Of a stretch of DNA of 52,072 bases, positions 1-9,199 are shown in pieces. The notes below the pieces were generated by a model. The model searched no databases and was not told the DNA's origin. It worked only from the letters and a program-made list of their open reading frames with translations. Every line of letters starts with the position of its first letter. The stretch's first letter is position 1. Both the position numbers and the translations under genes were made by a program. Location of the stretch: the NCBI RefSeq assembly GCF_005405165.1, contig NZ_BJDN01000021.1, forward strand, positions 1 to 52,072. The letters run 5' to 3'. Origin of the DNA: Loigolactobacillus binensis. Its GTDB lineage: Bacteria; Bacillota; Bacilli; Lactobacillales; Lactobacillaceae.

Positions 1-20
1 AACACAGTTATTACTCCTTT
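1..20 (-). promoter_or_regulatory. Ribosome binding site of a gene starting at or beyond the left edge
   Basis: Read on the minus strand, bases 20 to 14 are AAAGGAG, a strong Shine-Dalgarno, followed by 13 bases to the window edge. A GTG at 5-3 has good spacing, but the true start may lie outside. The gene is the one controlled by the T-box leader just upstream; nothing of its protein can be read. Confidence 0.5.
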
Positions 21-250
21 TAAGTTTTGTCACTTATGAGTCTAACTGGGTTGGACTTTTTTGTTAAATTTCTAAATGTTACAAACTAGCACCACACGTA
101 TTGCCTTAAATTTAGGTAGGGATAAAATGTGTCCAAAAAATATGTTTTTCATCTGACCGATTTACTTATTTTTTTGAAGACACGTTTTGATTAAACTAAT
201 TTTTCCGTATATCCGGTTTCTTCATAATCCGCCTTTCATTAAATAATGAT

Positions 251-290
251 AAAAAAAAATCACCCCTACGTAAAAATTACGTAGGGACGA
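251..290 (-). terminator. T-box intrinsic terminator
   Basis: CCCTACGTAA at 264-273 pairs perfectly with TTACGTAGGG at 277-286 around a 3-base loop. On the minus strand the stem is followed by nine U residues (251-259). It is the terminator half of the T-box antiterminator/terminator switch. Confidence 0.85.
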
Positions 291-500
291 TTTATCGTGG
301 TACCACCCTTATTTACTATAAAAATATAGCCTCAACAACACAAAACAAACTATGTCTGGGACTATATCGTATCCTCACGAGTACCTAGCTTTCACCAGTC
401 ACCACTGCTCAGAGCTCATATTCAGTCTTATATAATCTCTGCCCTTTCACTGACGACAGTCGCTGTGTGATTATGCTAAGACTTACTCTTCTCATCATCG
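251..500 (-). promoter_or_regulatory. T-box riboswitch leader
   Basis: On the minus strand the leader opens with GATGATGAGAAGAG (499 to about 486). It continues with a Stem I in which GTCTTA/TAAGAC and ATAATC/GATTAT pair, and it contains the T-box core AAGGGTGGTACCAC at 310-297. A strong terminator follows. T-box leaders sense uncharged tRNA and raise expression of an aminoacyl-tRNA synthetase or amino-acid gene. The specifier loop should lie around 415-423 (sense GAATATGAG). TAT (Tyr) is the best reading by position after GAA, but AAT (Asn) or ATG (Met) cannot be excluded. Confidence 0.85.
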
Positions 501-821
501 CTAATATTATTAAATTTATTCTTATTAAAACTTAGTGATAATAATAGCTTAGTTATAATTATAAATCAAGGAGAAATTTAATTATCTTTTCATAAACATA
601 AGACAGTGAGTTGGAATCGCTGCAGTTAACATATTATTCGCCACTTTAGCTACTAGCCTATTTTTGAGAATTCAAAATGAGCTGCTTTTATAAAAAAATG
701 TTTTTTCAGAAACTGTATAAAAATAGCTGCTAATTTCCTTCTTCTGTATTTTACAGAAAAGAAAATTAACAACTACCACTTAAGTCCTACTCCACTACTT
801 ATTGTTTAACGTACCACACTT
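501..821. other. AT-rich intergenic region between narI and the T-box leader
   Basis: No convincing gene is visible. A weak hairpin (TTCTGT...ACAGAA, about 742-757) lies downstream of narI, but it lacks a clear U tract, so I do not call it a terminator. The T-box promoter should lie around 510-570 on the minus strand, where the sequence is rich in TATTAT-like steps and no unique pair of boxes can be chosen. Confidence 0.4.
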
Positions 822-1520
822 TTAAATCTGTGGCCGCCGCCGATACACGATGAACCGCCGGTAAACATACTGCCATGGCAAGGCTAAGGCGTGTACCAAA
901 CGTGTATACGGGAAAGCACCGAAGATCATAAAGCCGAAGATCACGTGGCACTTATACAGCAATGGCGTTTGCAGCATCAGCCGAAAATCAGGATGGAACA
1001 TGAAGATCTGCCGCGCCCAAACCGCCAATGTATCCCGGTAATTAAAGCTAGGATTCAACGGTCCCGAAACAAAGGACGATAGCATCCCCAACGTGATCTC
1101 CGCCGTCAAGGCGACGATCACAAGTAGATCACCGGTCGAGCTAGCATGGAATACCCGATGATCATGGAAGCGGCGGAAGCAAAGAATATAAACGCCGACG
1201 GTAGCTAGAATACCGAAAAACGCACCGGCCGGAACGGCGATCACATGGTGGTAAAATTCATCAGTGATCCCCAGTGCCGCGGTCCACGATTTAGGGATCA
1301 GCACCCCCATAATGTGACCAAAGAACACGCCGATAATGCCGACATGAAACATAATACTACCGATCATCAAGGTCTTTTTTTCCAACAATTCACTGGATTT
1401 AGCGGTGACCGTTGGGTGGAAAAAGGCAAAGCGGATGATCGTGCCGAAGACAAACGACCCCAGCATCAGATAAGGATAAACACTCCACAAGAAAAATTGA
1501 AACGGATGGCTCGCAATCAT
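822..1520 (-). CDS. narI: Respiratory nitrate reductase gamma subunit (cytochrome b)
   Basis: NarI is the membrane diheme cytochrome b that oxidises menaquinol and passes electrons to NarH. The 232-residue protein has five hydrophobic segments and histidines positioned as haem ligands (for example in the MFHVGIIGVFFGH and YKCHVIFGF regions). The length is typical. The ATG at 1520 directly follows the narJ stop and has an AGGAGG ribosome site. It is the last gene of narGHJI. Lactobacilli of this kind normally need external haem to make it functional (family knowledge). Confidence 0.95.
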   Translation of the reverse strand: MIASHPFQFFLWSVYPYLMLGSFVFGTIIRFAFFHPTVTAKSSELLEKKTLMIGSIMFHVGIIGVFFGHIMGVLIPKSWTAALGITDEFYHHVIAVPAGAFFGILATVGVYILCFRRFHDHRVFHASSTGDLLVIVALTAEITLGMLSSFVSGPLNPSFNYRDTLAVWARQIFMFHPDFRLMLQTPLLYKCHVIFGFMIFGAFPYTRLVHALALPWQYVYRRFIVYRRRPQI

Positions 1521-2093
1521 CTATGACACCTCCTGTTGTGCGACGATGCAGGATCTGAATTCTTGCCGGAGTAGGCGAATCAATTCCAGATAAGCTTCCC
1601 CAGCATATTCAGCTTCATTTTTCAATAGGTTGTAGGTGCCGTCTTCAATAACTTGGAACACCAAACCGATATCTTGCTGTCGAGCATCTTGATCCCACTT
1701 ACCATAGGTCAAGAATTCCAACATCAACGGAAAATAATCAGCTAGTTCGTCACTATCAACAGCGACGCCAAACATTTCGTACAACATCTTCAGTTTTGCT
1801 AACAGTTGGCCACGTTCCCGTGAATCCTGATAGCGGTAGTAGCTTAAATATAGTGTAAAGCGTTTATTTAAGTCGAAAAGATTGGAATATTCTTGCTGTA
1901 AGTCAAATAATGATTTTTGCTGTAATTGCTTGATCCAGGCAACCAGTGCCGCTTTATGCGGTGTTTTCGGATAATCGCGGGTAAAATCAGCGACTAACGT
2001 TGGCTGTAATAATTCAGCGCTGGGATAATCTAGCCAGTGCGAAAAGTAAACGAAGCCGGGCCGCAATTGGTCCACGCGTTCAATATTAATCAC
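1521..2093 (-). CDS. narJ: Nitrate reductase delta chain, assembly chaperone
   Basis: NarJ belongs to the TorD/NarJ family. It binds NarG and allows molybdenum-cofactor insertion and membrane assembly; it is not part of the final enzyme. An upstream in-frame ATG at 2123 exists. I prefer GTG at 2093 because GGGGGG at 2106-2101 sits 7 bases before it and the first residues (VINIERVDQL) fit better; that GTG overlaps the narH TAA by 8 bases (coupled translation). This gives about 190 residues, normal for NarJ. Function is by family and operon position. Confidence 0.92.
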   Translation of the reverse strand: MINIERVDQLRPGFVYFSHWLDYPSAELLQPTLVADFTRDYPKTPHKAALVAWIKQLQQKSLFDLQQEYSNLFDLNKRFTLYLSYYRYQDSRERGQLLAKLKMLYEMFGVAVDSDELADYFPLMLEFLTYGKWDQDARQQDIGLVFQVIEDGTYNLLKNEAEYAGEAYLELIRLLRQEFRSCIVAQQEVS

Positions 2094-3645
2094 GCCAGAT
2101 CCCCCCATAGAATGTTTCAGCATAAATTTCTGCCGTTGATTTACCGGCTTCTGCCTTGCGGAACATGCTGCTGTGCTGTGGTGCTAGGCTGCAGCCTTGG
2201 CATTCATCGTAGCCTAATGTCCCTTGTTCATCATAACCATCTTCAACTTGTTCCTTATGGTTAGTCGGAATTACGAAGCGATCTTCATATTTAGCGATCG
2301 CCAACAGCCGGTATAGGGACGTAGCACTGCGTTCAGTCAAATCAACCCGCGCTAATTTTTCTACATCAAAATCTTTACCGCTGGTGCGAGCCCGCATATA
2401 CAGCCGCATCATCGCTAATTTGTACAACGCCGACTTGATCGCGATCCGATTACCACCGGTCAACAGGCTAGCTAAATAATCAACTGGGATTCGCATTTCA
2501 TCGATCCCAGGGAAAATCATTTCTGGATCCTTGATCGAATCGCGGCCTTCAAAGTAGTTCATGATCGGTGACAACGGTGGCACATACCAAACCATTGGCA
2601 TGGTCCGGTATTCAGGATGTAACGGAAAGGCAATTTTTTCTTTGACTGCCATCCGGTAGATCGGTGAGTTTTGCGCCGCAGTGATCATTTCATCACTGAT
2701 ACCATCAGCGTAAGCTTGGTCAATAATTTTCGGATCGTTAGGGTCTAAGAACAAACTGAGTTGACTTTCGTATAATTTAGAATCATCAGGTTCTTCAGCG
2801 GCCTCTGCTACGCGATCAGCATCGTATAACATCACACCAATATAGCGAATCCGGCCAACACAAGTTTCCGCACAAACGGTCGGCATCCCTTCTTCGATCC
2901 GCGGATAACAGAAGGTACATTTTTCGGCTTTATTAGTCCGCCAGTTGAAGTAAACCTTCTTATACGGGCAGCCGGTCATGCAAAAACGCCAACCACGACA
3001 ACGTTCTTGATCGACTAAGACGATACCATCTTCATCCCGTTTATACATGGCGCCAGATGGGCACGAAGCGACACAAGGTGCGTTTAAACAATGTTCACAT
3101 AAACGTGGTAAGTACATCATGAAGGCTTGTTCAAAGTTAGCCTTAATATCCGTTTCAATTTTTTGCATATTAGGGTCTTGATCAAATGTGTTTGGTGAAC
3201 CTGCCAAATCATCATCCCAGTTGGGGCCGTTTTTTAGGTCCATATATTCACCAGTGATCTGTGATTTAGCGCGTGCTACTGGCTGATGTTTCTTTTCCGG
3301 GCCAAATAGCGTTTGGTAATCATAGGTCCAAGGTTCATAATAATCATCTAATTCTGGCATGTCGGGATTGTAAAAGATCTTACCTAAAGCAATTTTGTTT
3401 AATTTGTTGCCGGCCTTTAATTGTAATTTGCCTTTGCTGTTAAGTTCCCAGCCACCATGATAGTGGCTCTCGTCTTCCCAACGTTTCGGGTAACCAACCC
3501 CAGGTTTAGTTTCAACATTGTTAAACCACATATATTCGGCACCAGGGCGGTTGGTCCAAGTATTTTTACACGTGACCGAACAGGTATGGCAGCCGATACA
3601 TTTATCAAGGTTTAATACCATGCCGATTTGCGCTTTAATCCTCAT
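2086..3645 (-). CDS. narH: Respiratory nitrate reductase beta subunit (iron-sulfur)
   Basis: NarH carries electrons from NarI to NarG through four Fe-S clusters. The first cysteine set is C16, C19, C22 and C26. Further sets are CEHCLNAPC...CP, CRGWRFCMTGCP and CTFCYPR. Tryptophan replaces a cysteine in CRGW, which in this family marks the [3Fe-4S] cluster. The length of 519 residues is usual. The ATG at 3645 overlaps the narG end by 11 bases with AGAAGG upstream. The enzyme faces the cytoplasm. Confidence 0.97.
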   Translation of the reverse strand: MRIKAQIGMVLNLDKCIGCHTCSVTCKNTWTNRPGAEYMWFNNVETKPGVGYPKRWEDESHYHGGWELNSKGKLQLKAGNKLNKIALGKIFYNPDMPELDDYYEPWTYDYQTLFGPEKKHQPVARAKSQITGEYMDLKNGPNWDDDLAGSPNTFDQDPNMQKIETDIKANFEQAFMMYLPRLCEHCLNAPCVASCPSGAMYKRDEDGIVLVDQERCRGWRFCMTGCPYKKVYFNWRTNKAEKCTFCYPRIEEGMPTVCAETCVGRIRYIGVMLYDADRVAEAAEEPDDSKLYESQLSLFLDPNDPKIIDQAYADGISDEMITAAQNSPIYRMAVKEKIAFPLHPEYRTMPMVWYVPPLSPIMNYFEGRDSIKDPEMIFPGIDEMRIPVDYLASLLTGGNRIAIKSALYKLAMMRLYMRARTSGKDFDVEKLARVDLTERSATSLYRLLAIAKYEDRFVIPTNHKEQVEDGYDEQGTLGYDECQGCSLAPQHSSMFRKAEAGKSTAEIYAETFYGGIWRD

Positions 3646-6600
3646 TCCAGTTCACCTTCTTTAATTTTCTGACGTTAACGTAAAGATCACGTTGGTTCCC
3701 GATCGGGCCATAATAATTAAACCCGTAACTCAATTGCGCATAGCCTCCCACCATTTGTGTTGGCTTAATGTGGATCTGCGTTGGCGCGTTATGGCTACCG
3801 CCGCGATTGCCGGTAATGATCGACAAAGGTTCCTGAATTTCCATGTCTTGTGCATGGTACATATACATCGAGCCTTCTGGCATCCGGTGACTGACCACCG
3901 CTCGCGCAGTAACAACGCCGTTACGATTGTAAAGTTCCAACCAATCGTTATCTTTAATGCCGATCTTATCAGCATCTAGCGGGCTCAGCCAAACATTTGG
4001 ACCGCCACGGAATAACGTTAACATTTCTAAGTTATCGTAGTACATCGTGTGAATATTCCACTTACCATGCGGTGTCATGTAACGTAAGGTCAACTCATTG
4101 GCATCCGGCGTGATCTTGGTATCTTTAGGTCCCATCACTGTCGGTGGCAGGGTCGGTTTATACGTTGCTAATTCTTCGCCATACTCCTGGAAGGTTTCAT
4201 GATCCAAATAGAATTGTTGCCGGCCGGTCAAAGTCCGAAACGGCACTAACCGTTCAATATTCAAGGTAAATGGTGAATAACGATCACCATCATGCTTCGA
4301 GCTACTGAAAACAGGGGTTGGGATCGCCTCCCGCGGTTCGGTGGTGATTGCCTTAAAGGTGATCTTTTCTTCCGCTCGCCCTGCGCTAATATCTTGTAAT
4401 TTGCGGCCAGTTTTAGCTTCTGCGTCCGCCCATGCACGTTGGGCCACGTGGCCATTGGTTGCACTGGACAACAGCAATACGGCTTCCGCAACTTTTTTAT
4501 CTTGATCAAGTTTCGGACAATCAGCATTGATCCCATCATCCCAAACCGAATTACGATCACGCAATTCAGCATATTCTGGCTTAACGCTATACGAATAACC
4601 AGTTGCACCAACATTACCATCAGCGTGAGGCCCTAACGCCACATACTTGTTATAAACTTGCGTGTAATCACGTTTGACTAAGGACAAGCTTGGCATCGTC
4701 TTACCAGGAATTGGTTCGATCTCACCGTATTTCCAATCTTTGATCTCACCTAATGGCTGCGAAATTTCCGCCTTCGAGTCATGTCCTAATGGCTGCGTCT
4801 TCAAATCATAGACTGGTTCCGGCATGTATTTAGCCGCCATCGTTGAGAATTTACGGGCAATTGCGGCAAAGGTCTGCCAGTCACTCTTAGATTCCCATAA
4901 TGGACTAACTGCGGCATTAAATGGATGGATAAAGGGATGCATATCCGTTGAAGACAAGTCTTCCTTTTCGTACCAAGTAGCGGCGGGCAACACCACGTCT
5001 GCATAAAGTGGTGTGGTGACCATCCGAAAATCTAACGAAACCAGCAAATCTAATTTACCTTCAACCGTTTGGTCATTCCATTTCATTTGCGTTGGTTTAA
5101 AGTTGTCGTTACTTTTAGCCAGCAAGCCATTTTCAGCACCAAGCAGGTGTTTCATGAAATATTCTTGACCTTTACCAGAGGAAGCAAATAAGTTAGACCG
5201 CCAAACAAACATCGCCTTTGGCTGATTTTGCGGCGCATCAGGATCTTCGGCCGCAAAATGCAAGTCACCCGACTTTAGCTCGCTGACCACTTTTTTACTG
5301 ATGGTCGCAATATCGGTCGTGTTGTACTGTTCAGTGAAGCTTAACGAATTACGATCGAATTCTGGATAACCTGGCAACCAACCAAGCCGGATCGCCATTT
5401 GGTTATAGTCGGCGGGATGATCATAGCTGTGTTTCACCTTTTTAACGGGTGATTTCAGCGCTCGGTTATCTAGTTCATCGTACTTCCATTGATCACTGGC
5501 AAAGTAGAAGAAGGACGTACCGTTTTGTTGGCGCGCACCACCAGGTTGCCAGTCGTTGGCAAAGGCGATCGTGGCCCAGCCTTCCGCTGGCCGCAGTTTT
5601 TCTTGGCCAACATAATGGGCCCAGCCACCACCAGAAACACCTTCACAGCCGCACAAAAGCAACATGTTAATGATCGTCCGGTAATTCATATCACTATTGA
5701 ACCAGTGATTGATGCCGGCGCCCATGATCACCATTGATTTACCACCTGTATCAATGGCGTTTTGGGCAAATTCACAGGCGATCTGAACAACTAAGCTTTG
5801 CTTAACGCCAGTGACGGCTTCCTGCCATGCTGGTGAATAAATACTAGCCGCATCATCGTAACCTTGCGCCGCTAAATCATCATCGGCGGTGCGCTTGATG
5901 CCGTATTGGCTCATCATTAGATCATAAACAGTGGTGACTAACTTTTGCTGGCCGTTAGCCAATGTAATCGAACGAACCGGTAAATGCCGCGGTAAGACGC
6001 CATTACCTTGCTGATCAAATACTGGAAAATCAACAACGACGTTCTCACTGTCGGCACCAACACTTAATTCAGGGTCGATTTTGTTGCCGGCATCATCCTT
6101 TAAGGTCAAATTCCACTGGCGATTATCTTCCCACCGTTGACCGACTGTTCCGTTTGGCACCACGATCTGTTGGGTATTTTGATCCCAGACCACCGGTTTC
6201 CATTCAGCGTTAGCGACTTCATCATTATTCAAATCGCTGATCCGCACAAAGCGGCCTGAAGTAAAGTGGCTGTCATTGGCCGCGCTAGGGTCTAAGAAAA
6301 CTAAGAATGGTAGATCGGTAAATTGCTTGGCGTAATTAACAAATTGCGGTTCTTGCCGCTTTTGATAATATTCATTTAAAATAACGTGGGTCATCCCTTG
6401 CGCCAAAGCGGCGTCAGTACCAGGATGTGGCGCCAACCAGTTATCGGCAAATTTAACGTTTTCCGCATAATCGGGGCTGACGGCAACAATTTTAGCCCCA
6501 TGATAACGGGCTTCAGTCATGAAATGAGCATCAGGTGTCCGGGTCAACGGTACGTTGGAGCCCCACATCATAATGTATTGGCTATTGTACCAATCACTGG

Positions 6601-7303
6601 ATTCCGGCACGTCTGTTTGTTCACCCCAAACTTGTGGTGAAGCCGGCGGTAGATCGGCGTACCAATCGTAGAAGCTTAACATTTCCGATCCCAGTAAGGA
6701 CAGGAAGCGGGCGCCGGAAGCGTAACTGATCATCGACATTGCTGGGATCGGTGAAAAACCAGCGATCCGATCAGGGCCGTATTTTTTCAGCGTATAAATT
6801 AGCATCGTGGAGATCAGTTCTAAGGCTTCATTCCAATGCACACGGACTAAGCCACCATGACCACGGGCGCTTTTATAATATTTTGTCTTTTCTTTATCCT
6901 CAACGATGCTTGCCCAAGCAGCAACAGGATCGCCGGTATTTTTCTTAGCTTCTGTCCACAATTGCCACAACTTGCCACGAATATAGGGATATTTGATCCG
7001 GACTGGGCTATACTCGTACCACGAAAAACTAGCGCCACGCGGACAGCCCCGTGGTTCAAATTCCGGCATATTCGGCCCACATGATGGGTAATCAGTTGCC
7101 TGATGTTCCCAAGTAATGATGCCCTGCTTGACGTAAACATTCCAACTACACGAGCCAGTACAGTTGACCCCATGAGTTGTGCGCACAACTTTATCATGTG
7201 CCCAGCGCTGCTTGTACAATTTTTCCCAGCGGCGATTATTTTCTTCCAGCTGTGTAAAACTGCCGTTAAATTTCTCGACTTGTTTAAAAAAGCGAGATTT
7301 CAC
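3635..7303 (-). CDS. narG: Respiratory nitrate reductase alpha subunit, molybdenum catalytic
   Basis: NarG reduces nitrate to nitrite at a bis-MGD molybdenum centre in the cytoplasm. At 1222 residues it has the family length. H44, C48, C52 and C87 form the N-terminal H-x3-C-x3-C-x34-C motif of the FS0 cluster. D213 in FYDWYADLPP is the expected molybdenum ligand, by analogy with Asp222 of E. coli NarG. Translation starts at GTG (7303) after a GAGGT site, with a long leader of about 200 bases. It is the first gene of narGHJI, divergent from moeB. No nitrite reductase is seen in the window, so nitrite is the visible end product. Confidence 0.98.
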   Translation of the reverse strand: MKSRFFKQVEKFNGSFTQLEENNRRWEKLYKQRWAHDKVVRTTHGVNCTGSCSWNVYVKQGIITWEHQATDYPSCGPNMPEFEPRGCPRGASFSWYEYSPVRIKYPYIRGKLWQLWTEAKKNTGDPVAAWASIVEDKEKTKYYKSARGHGGLVRVHWNEALELISTMLIYTLKKYGPDRIAGFSPIPAMSMISYASGARFLSLLGSEMLSFYDWYADLPPASPQVWGEQTDVPESSDWYNSQYIMMWGSNVPLTRTPDAHFMTEARYHGAKIVAVSPDYAENVKFADNWLAPHPGTDAALAQGMTHVILNEYYQKRQEPQFVNYAKQFTDLPFLVFLDPSAANDSHFTSGRFVRISDLNNDEVANAEWKPVVWDQNTQQIVVPNGTVGQRWEDNRQWNLTLKDDAGNKIDPELSVGADSENVVVDFPVFDQQGNGVLPRHLPVRSITLANGQQKLVTTVYDLMMSQYGIKRTADDDLAAQGYDDAASIYSPAWQEAVTGVKQSLVVQIACEFAQNAIDTGGKSMVIMGAGINHWFNSDMNYRTIINMLLLCGCEGVSGGGWAHYVGQEKLRPAEGWATIAFANDWQPGGARQQNGTSFFYFASDQWKYDELDNRALKSPVKKVKHSYDHPADYNQMAIRLGWLPGYPEFDRNSLSFTEQYNTTDIATISKKVVSELKSGDLHFAAEDPDAPQNQPKAMFVWRSNLFASSGKGQEYFMKHLLGAENGLLAKSNDNFKPTQMKWNDQTVEGKLDLLVSLDFRMVTTPLYADVVLPAATWYEKEDLSSTDMHPFIHPFNAAVSPLWESKSDWQTFAAIARKFSTMAAKYMPEPVYDLKTQPLGHDSKAEISQPLGEIKDWKYGEIEPIPGKTMPSLSLVKRDYTQVYNKYVALGPHADGNVGATGYSYSVKPEYAELRDRNSVWDDGINADCPKLDQDKKVAEAVLLLSSATNGHVAQRAWADAEAKTGRKLQDISAGRAEEKITFKAITTEPREAIPTPVFSSSKHDGDRYSPFTLNIERLVPFRTLTGRQQFYLDHETFQEYGEELATYKPTLPPTVMGPKDTKITPDANELTLRYMTPHGKWNIHTMYYDNLEMLTLFRGGPNVWLSPLDADKIGIKDNDWLELYNRNGVVTARAVVSHRMPEGSMYMYHAQDMEIQEPLSIITGNRGGSHNAPTQIHIKPTQMVGGYAQLSYGFNYYGPIGNQRDLYVNVRKLKKVNWNED

Positions 7304-7331
7304 GATACCTCACGTCCCTTCCAGAACTAGT

Positions 7332-7404
7332 GTGTTACAAAAAGCGCTTACCTTATGGAGTATCGCCTAATGTAGCTAGACGTTACGATCCGCTTTTGCA
7401 ACAC
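7332..7404 (-). promoter_or_regulatory. narG 5' leader inverted repeat with possible cre site
   Basis: GTGTTACAAAAAGCG at 7332-7346 is complementary to CGCTTTTGCAACAC at 7391-7404, with one unpaired base and one mismatch. The arms lie about 30-100 bases upstream of the narG start, inside the predicted transcript. The near arm overlaps, on the minus strand, GGTAAGCGCTTTTTGT (7352-7337), which resembles a CcpA cre site. Either a leader RNA structure or a catabolite-repression roadblock is possible. Confidence 0.45.
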
Positions 7405-7494
7405 GTTTCACTAAATTTTTAATTTCAACTACTTTATGACCAAATATAATCAACACTTCAAACTAATTTCTTCGGCAAAAGTTGCGCATAAAAC

Positions 7495-7540
7495 TAGGAC
7501 TTTTCCCTAATATTCACAATATCATTTCTAATGCTATACT
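7495..7540 (+). promoter_or_regulatory. moeB operon promoter with NreC-like box
   Basis: The box TAGGACTTTTCCCTA lies at 7495-7509. The -10 element TATACT lies at 7535-7540, 25 bases later, with no good -35. Transcription would begin near 7547, placing the box centre near -45, an activator position. Staphylococcal NreC is reported to bind TAGGG-N4-CCCTA palindromes, so control by NreC is inferred. Confidence 0.6.
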
Positions 7541-7560
7541 GCGATTAGGGAATTGCCCGA
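7516..7560 (-). promoter_or_regulatory. narGHJI promoter with NreC-like box
   Basis: On the minus strand the box TCGGGCAATTCCCTA occupies 7560-7546. The -10-like TATTGT is at 7521-7516, exactly 24 bases downstream. No consensus -35 is present, as expected of an activator-dependent promoter. The predicted start is near 7510, giving a narG leader of about 200 bases. The box overlaps the start point of the divergent moeB promoter, so the two promoters are interlocked. Confidence 0.6.
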
Positions 7561-7698
7561 ATTTTACGAAAATTATAGATGTTTTTACGAAAAATAAGAG
7601 TGCTGAAGCGTCTCGCTTCCAGTAGCGCTTTTAGGATCAGCAATAATCTAGTTTTAGTATTTTTTCATGAGTACGATCAATGGAAGGAGAATTTAGCG

Positions 7699-8727
7699 AT
7701 GGAACGTTATGATCGGCAAATGCGGGTCAAACAAATTGGCGCCGCTGGTCAGGCCAAGATCAGCGCCAGCACGATTTTAGTCGTCGGTTGCGGTGCACTA
7801 GGCACTTACGCCGCGGAACAATTAGTACGCGCTGGCGTGGGCACGCTGTACCTAGTCGATCCCGATACCGTCAGCGTCACTAACTTACAGCGCCAAAGTT
7901 TGTTCACCGAAGCTGATGCCGCCAACAGCCGATTTAAAGTTGATGCTGCAGCGGCTAAGTTGCGGCGAATCAATCATCACGTGACCATCCAGGTTTTCCC
8001 CGTTGAATTACGACCAGAATTATTGGCACAAATGAAGCCGCTGACTTTAGCCTTGGACTGCAGCGATAATTTTAGCGTGCGCGATATGTTGAATCGGCTA
8101 GCGCTGAATCAACAGTTCCCCTTTATTTTTGCGGCTTGTGCTGGGGTTTCCGGACAATTAATGTTGTTGGATCCTAGCAAAGGCCCGTGCTTAAATTGCG
8201 TTTTCCCCAACATCACCCAATTAAAGGAACGCGACTGCGATATTTTAGGTGTGGTGACCCCGCTGATCCCCTTAGTTTCCGGCTTGCAAATTGCTTTGGC
8301 GCTACATTACCTAGTTAGTGGCACTGGCCCCTTCGATCAGCTGACCACAGTCAGTTGTTGGCCGCCAAGCCAACACAACTTTCAAGTCAAAAAGCGGCCC
8401 ACTTGTCCGGTATGCCAACATACACAAGTTAATATTTCCTTAAATGATAAAACGTTGTTGCGCCGTCTGTGTGGCAGTCAGGCTTGGTCAGTTTATTTAC
8501 CACAAACGCGCAGCATCGCTGCTGTGACTGCTACCTTGGCCGCACAAAAAATTGCCTACCAGCAAACACCTAGTATGGTGACCTTTGCTTGGCAAGGGGC
8601 GCCTACTACTTATTTCAAAACCGGTAAAGTACAACTTTACCAACTGGAACAAGCACAGGCACAACTGCATTACCGCGCATTGTGGCAACTACTAAAAACC
8701 GCCCAGAAAGAAGGCCAGCTCAATTGA
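7699..8727 (+). CDS. moeB: MoeB/ThiF-family adenylyltransferase
   Basis: E1-like enzyme that adenylates the C-terminal Gly-Gly of MoaD so that it can be sulfurated for molybdopterin synthesis. The GCGALG nucleotide loop is close to the N-terminus, DPDTVSVTNLQRQ follows, and two cysteine pairs (CLNC and CPVC) match the structural zinc site. I start at ATG 7699, preceded by AAGGAGA, giving 342 residues; the longer open frame from 7579 lacks a ribosome site. It is the first gene of the cofactor operon. Its MoaD partner is encoded at 25777-26022. A ThiF role in thiamine synthesis is a less likely alternative. Confidence 0.88.
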   Translation: MERYDRQMRVKQIGAAGQAKISASTILVVGCGALGTYAAEQLVRAGVGTLYLVDPDTVSVTNLQRQSLFTEADAANSRFKVDAAAAKLRRINHHVTIQVFPVELRPELLAQMKPLTLALDCSDNFSVRDMLNRLALNQQFPFIFAACAGVSGQLMLLDPSKGPCLNCVFPNITQLKERDCDILGVVTPLIPLVSGLQIALALHYLVSGTGPFDQLTTVSCWPPSQHNFQVKKRPTCPVCQHTQVNISLNDKTLLRRLCGSQAWSVYLPQTRSIAAVTATLAAQKIAYQQTPSMVTFAWQGAPTTYFKTGKVQLYQLEQAQAQLHYRALWQLLKTAQKEGQLN

Positions 8728-9191
8728 CAACTGCGACTATTTTAACGATCAGTGACACGCGCACGTTGACCAGCGATAAAAGCGGTCAGACCATTGCGGC
8801 CACACTAGTTGCTGCTGGCCTAACGGTTAGTCAGCGTTTAGTCGTCCCTGACGATATTGTGGCTATCCAAAGCGCCTTTCTCCAACTGGAACAAACAGCT
8901 CCTGATCTGATCATCACCAATGGTGGTACTGGCATTGCACGCCGTGACGTGACTTTTAACGCCTTAGAACCCCTATTACCAGTGACCATCCCCGGTTTTG
9001 GTGAACAATTCCGCCAAATCAGCTTCGCGGAGATCGGCACCCACGCCTTAGCCTCCCGCGCCTTAGCTGGCTTCAATGTTCGCGAGCAACTCTGCTTCGT
9101 ATTGCCTGGCTCGACCAATGCCTGTCAAACCGCGCTGCAGCAATTGATTTTACCTGAACTGAAACATTTGTTATTTGAAAGAAGAAAGTAG
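8724..9191 (+). CDS. moaB: Molybdopterin adenylyltransferase, MoaB/MogA family
   Basis: Activates molybdopterin by adenylation before metal insertion by MoeA. The protein has the family opening TILTISDTRT, the central NGGTGIARRDVT motif and an LPGSTNAC segment near the end. TTG at 8724 overlaps the moeB stop (TTGA) with AAGG 9 bases upstream and gives 155 residues, the usual size; a longer reading from GTG 8682 would add an unlikely basic tail. Confidence 0.88.
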   Translation: MTTATILTISDTRTLTSDKSGQTIAATLVAAGLTVSQRLVVPDDIVAIQSAFLQLEQTAPDLIITNGGTGIARRDVTFNALEPLLPVTIPGFGEQFRQISFAEIGTHALASRALAGFNVREQLCFVLPGSTNACQTALQQLILPELKHLLFERRK

Positions 9192-9199
9192 GTCATTAA

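Noticed and set aside
891..1526. Plus-strand open frames opposite narI
   Set aside because: They are antisense shadows with no ribosome site or protein-like composition.
7600..7620. Moco riboswitch before moeB
   Set aside because: Only a small hairpin (GAAGCG/CGCTTC) is present; the conserved Moco RNA architecture is not recognisable.
7579..7698. Longer start for moeB at ATG 7579
   Set aside because: No ribosome site and no family similarity for the extra 40 residues; AAGGAGA supports ATG 7699.
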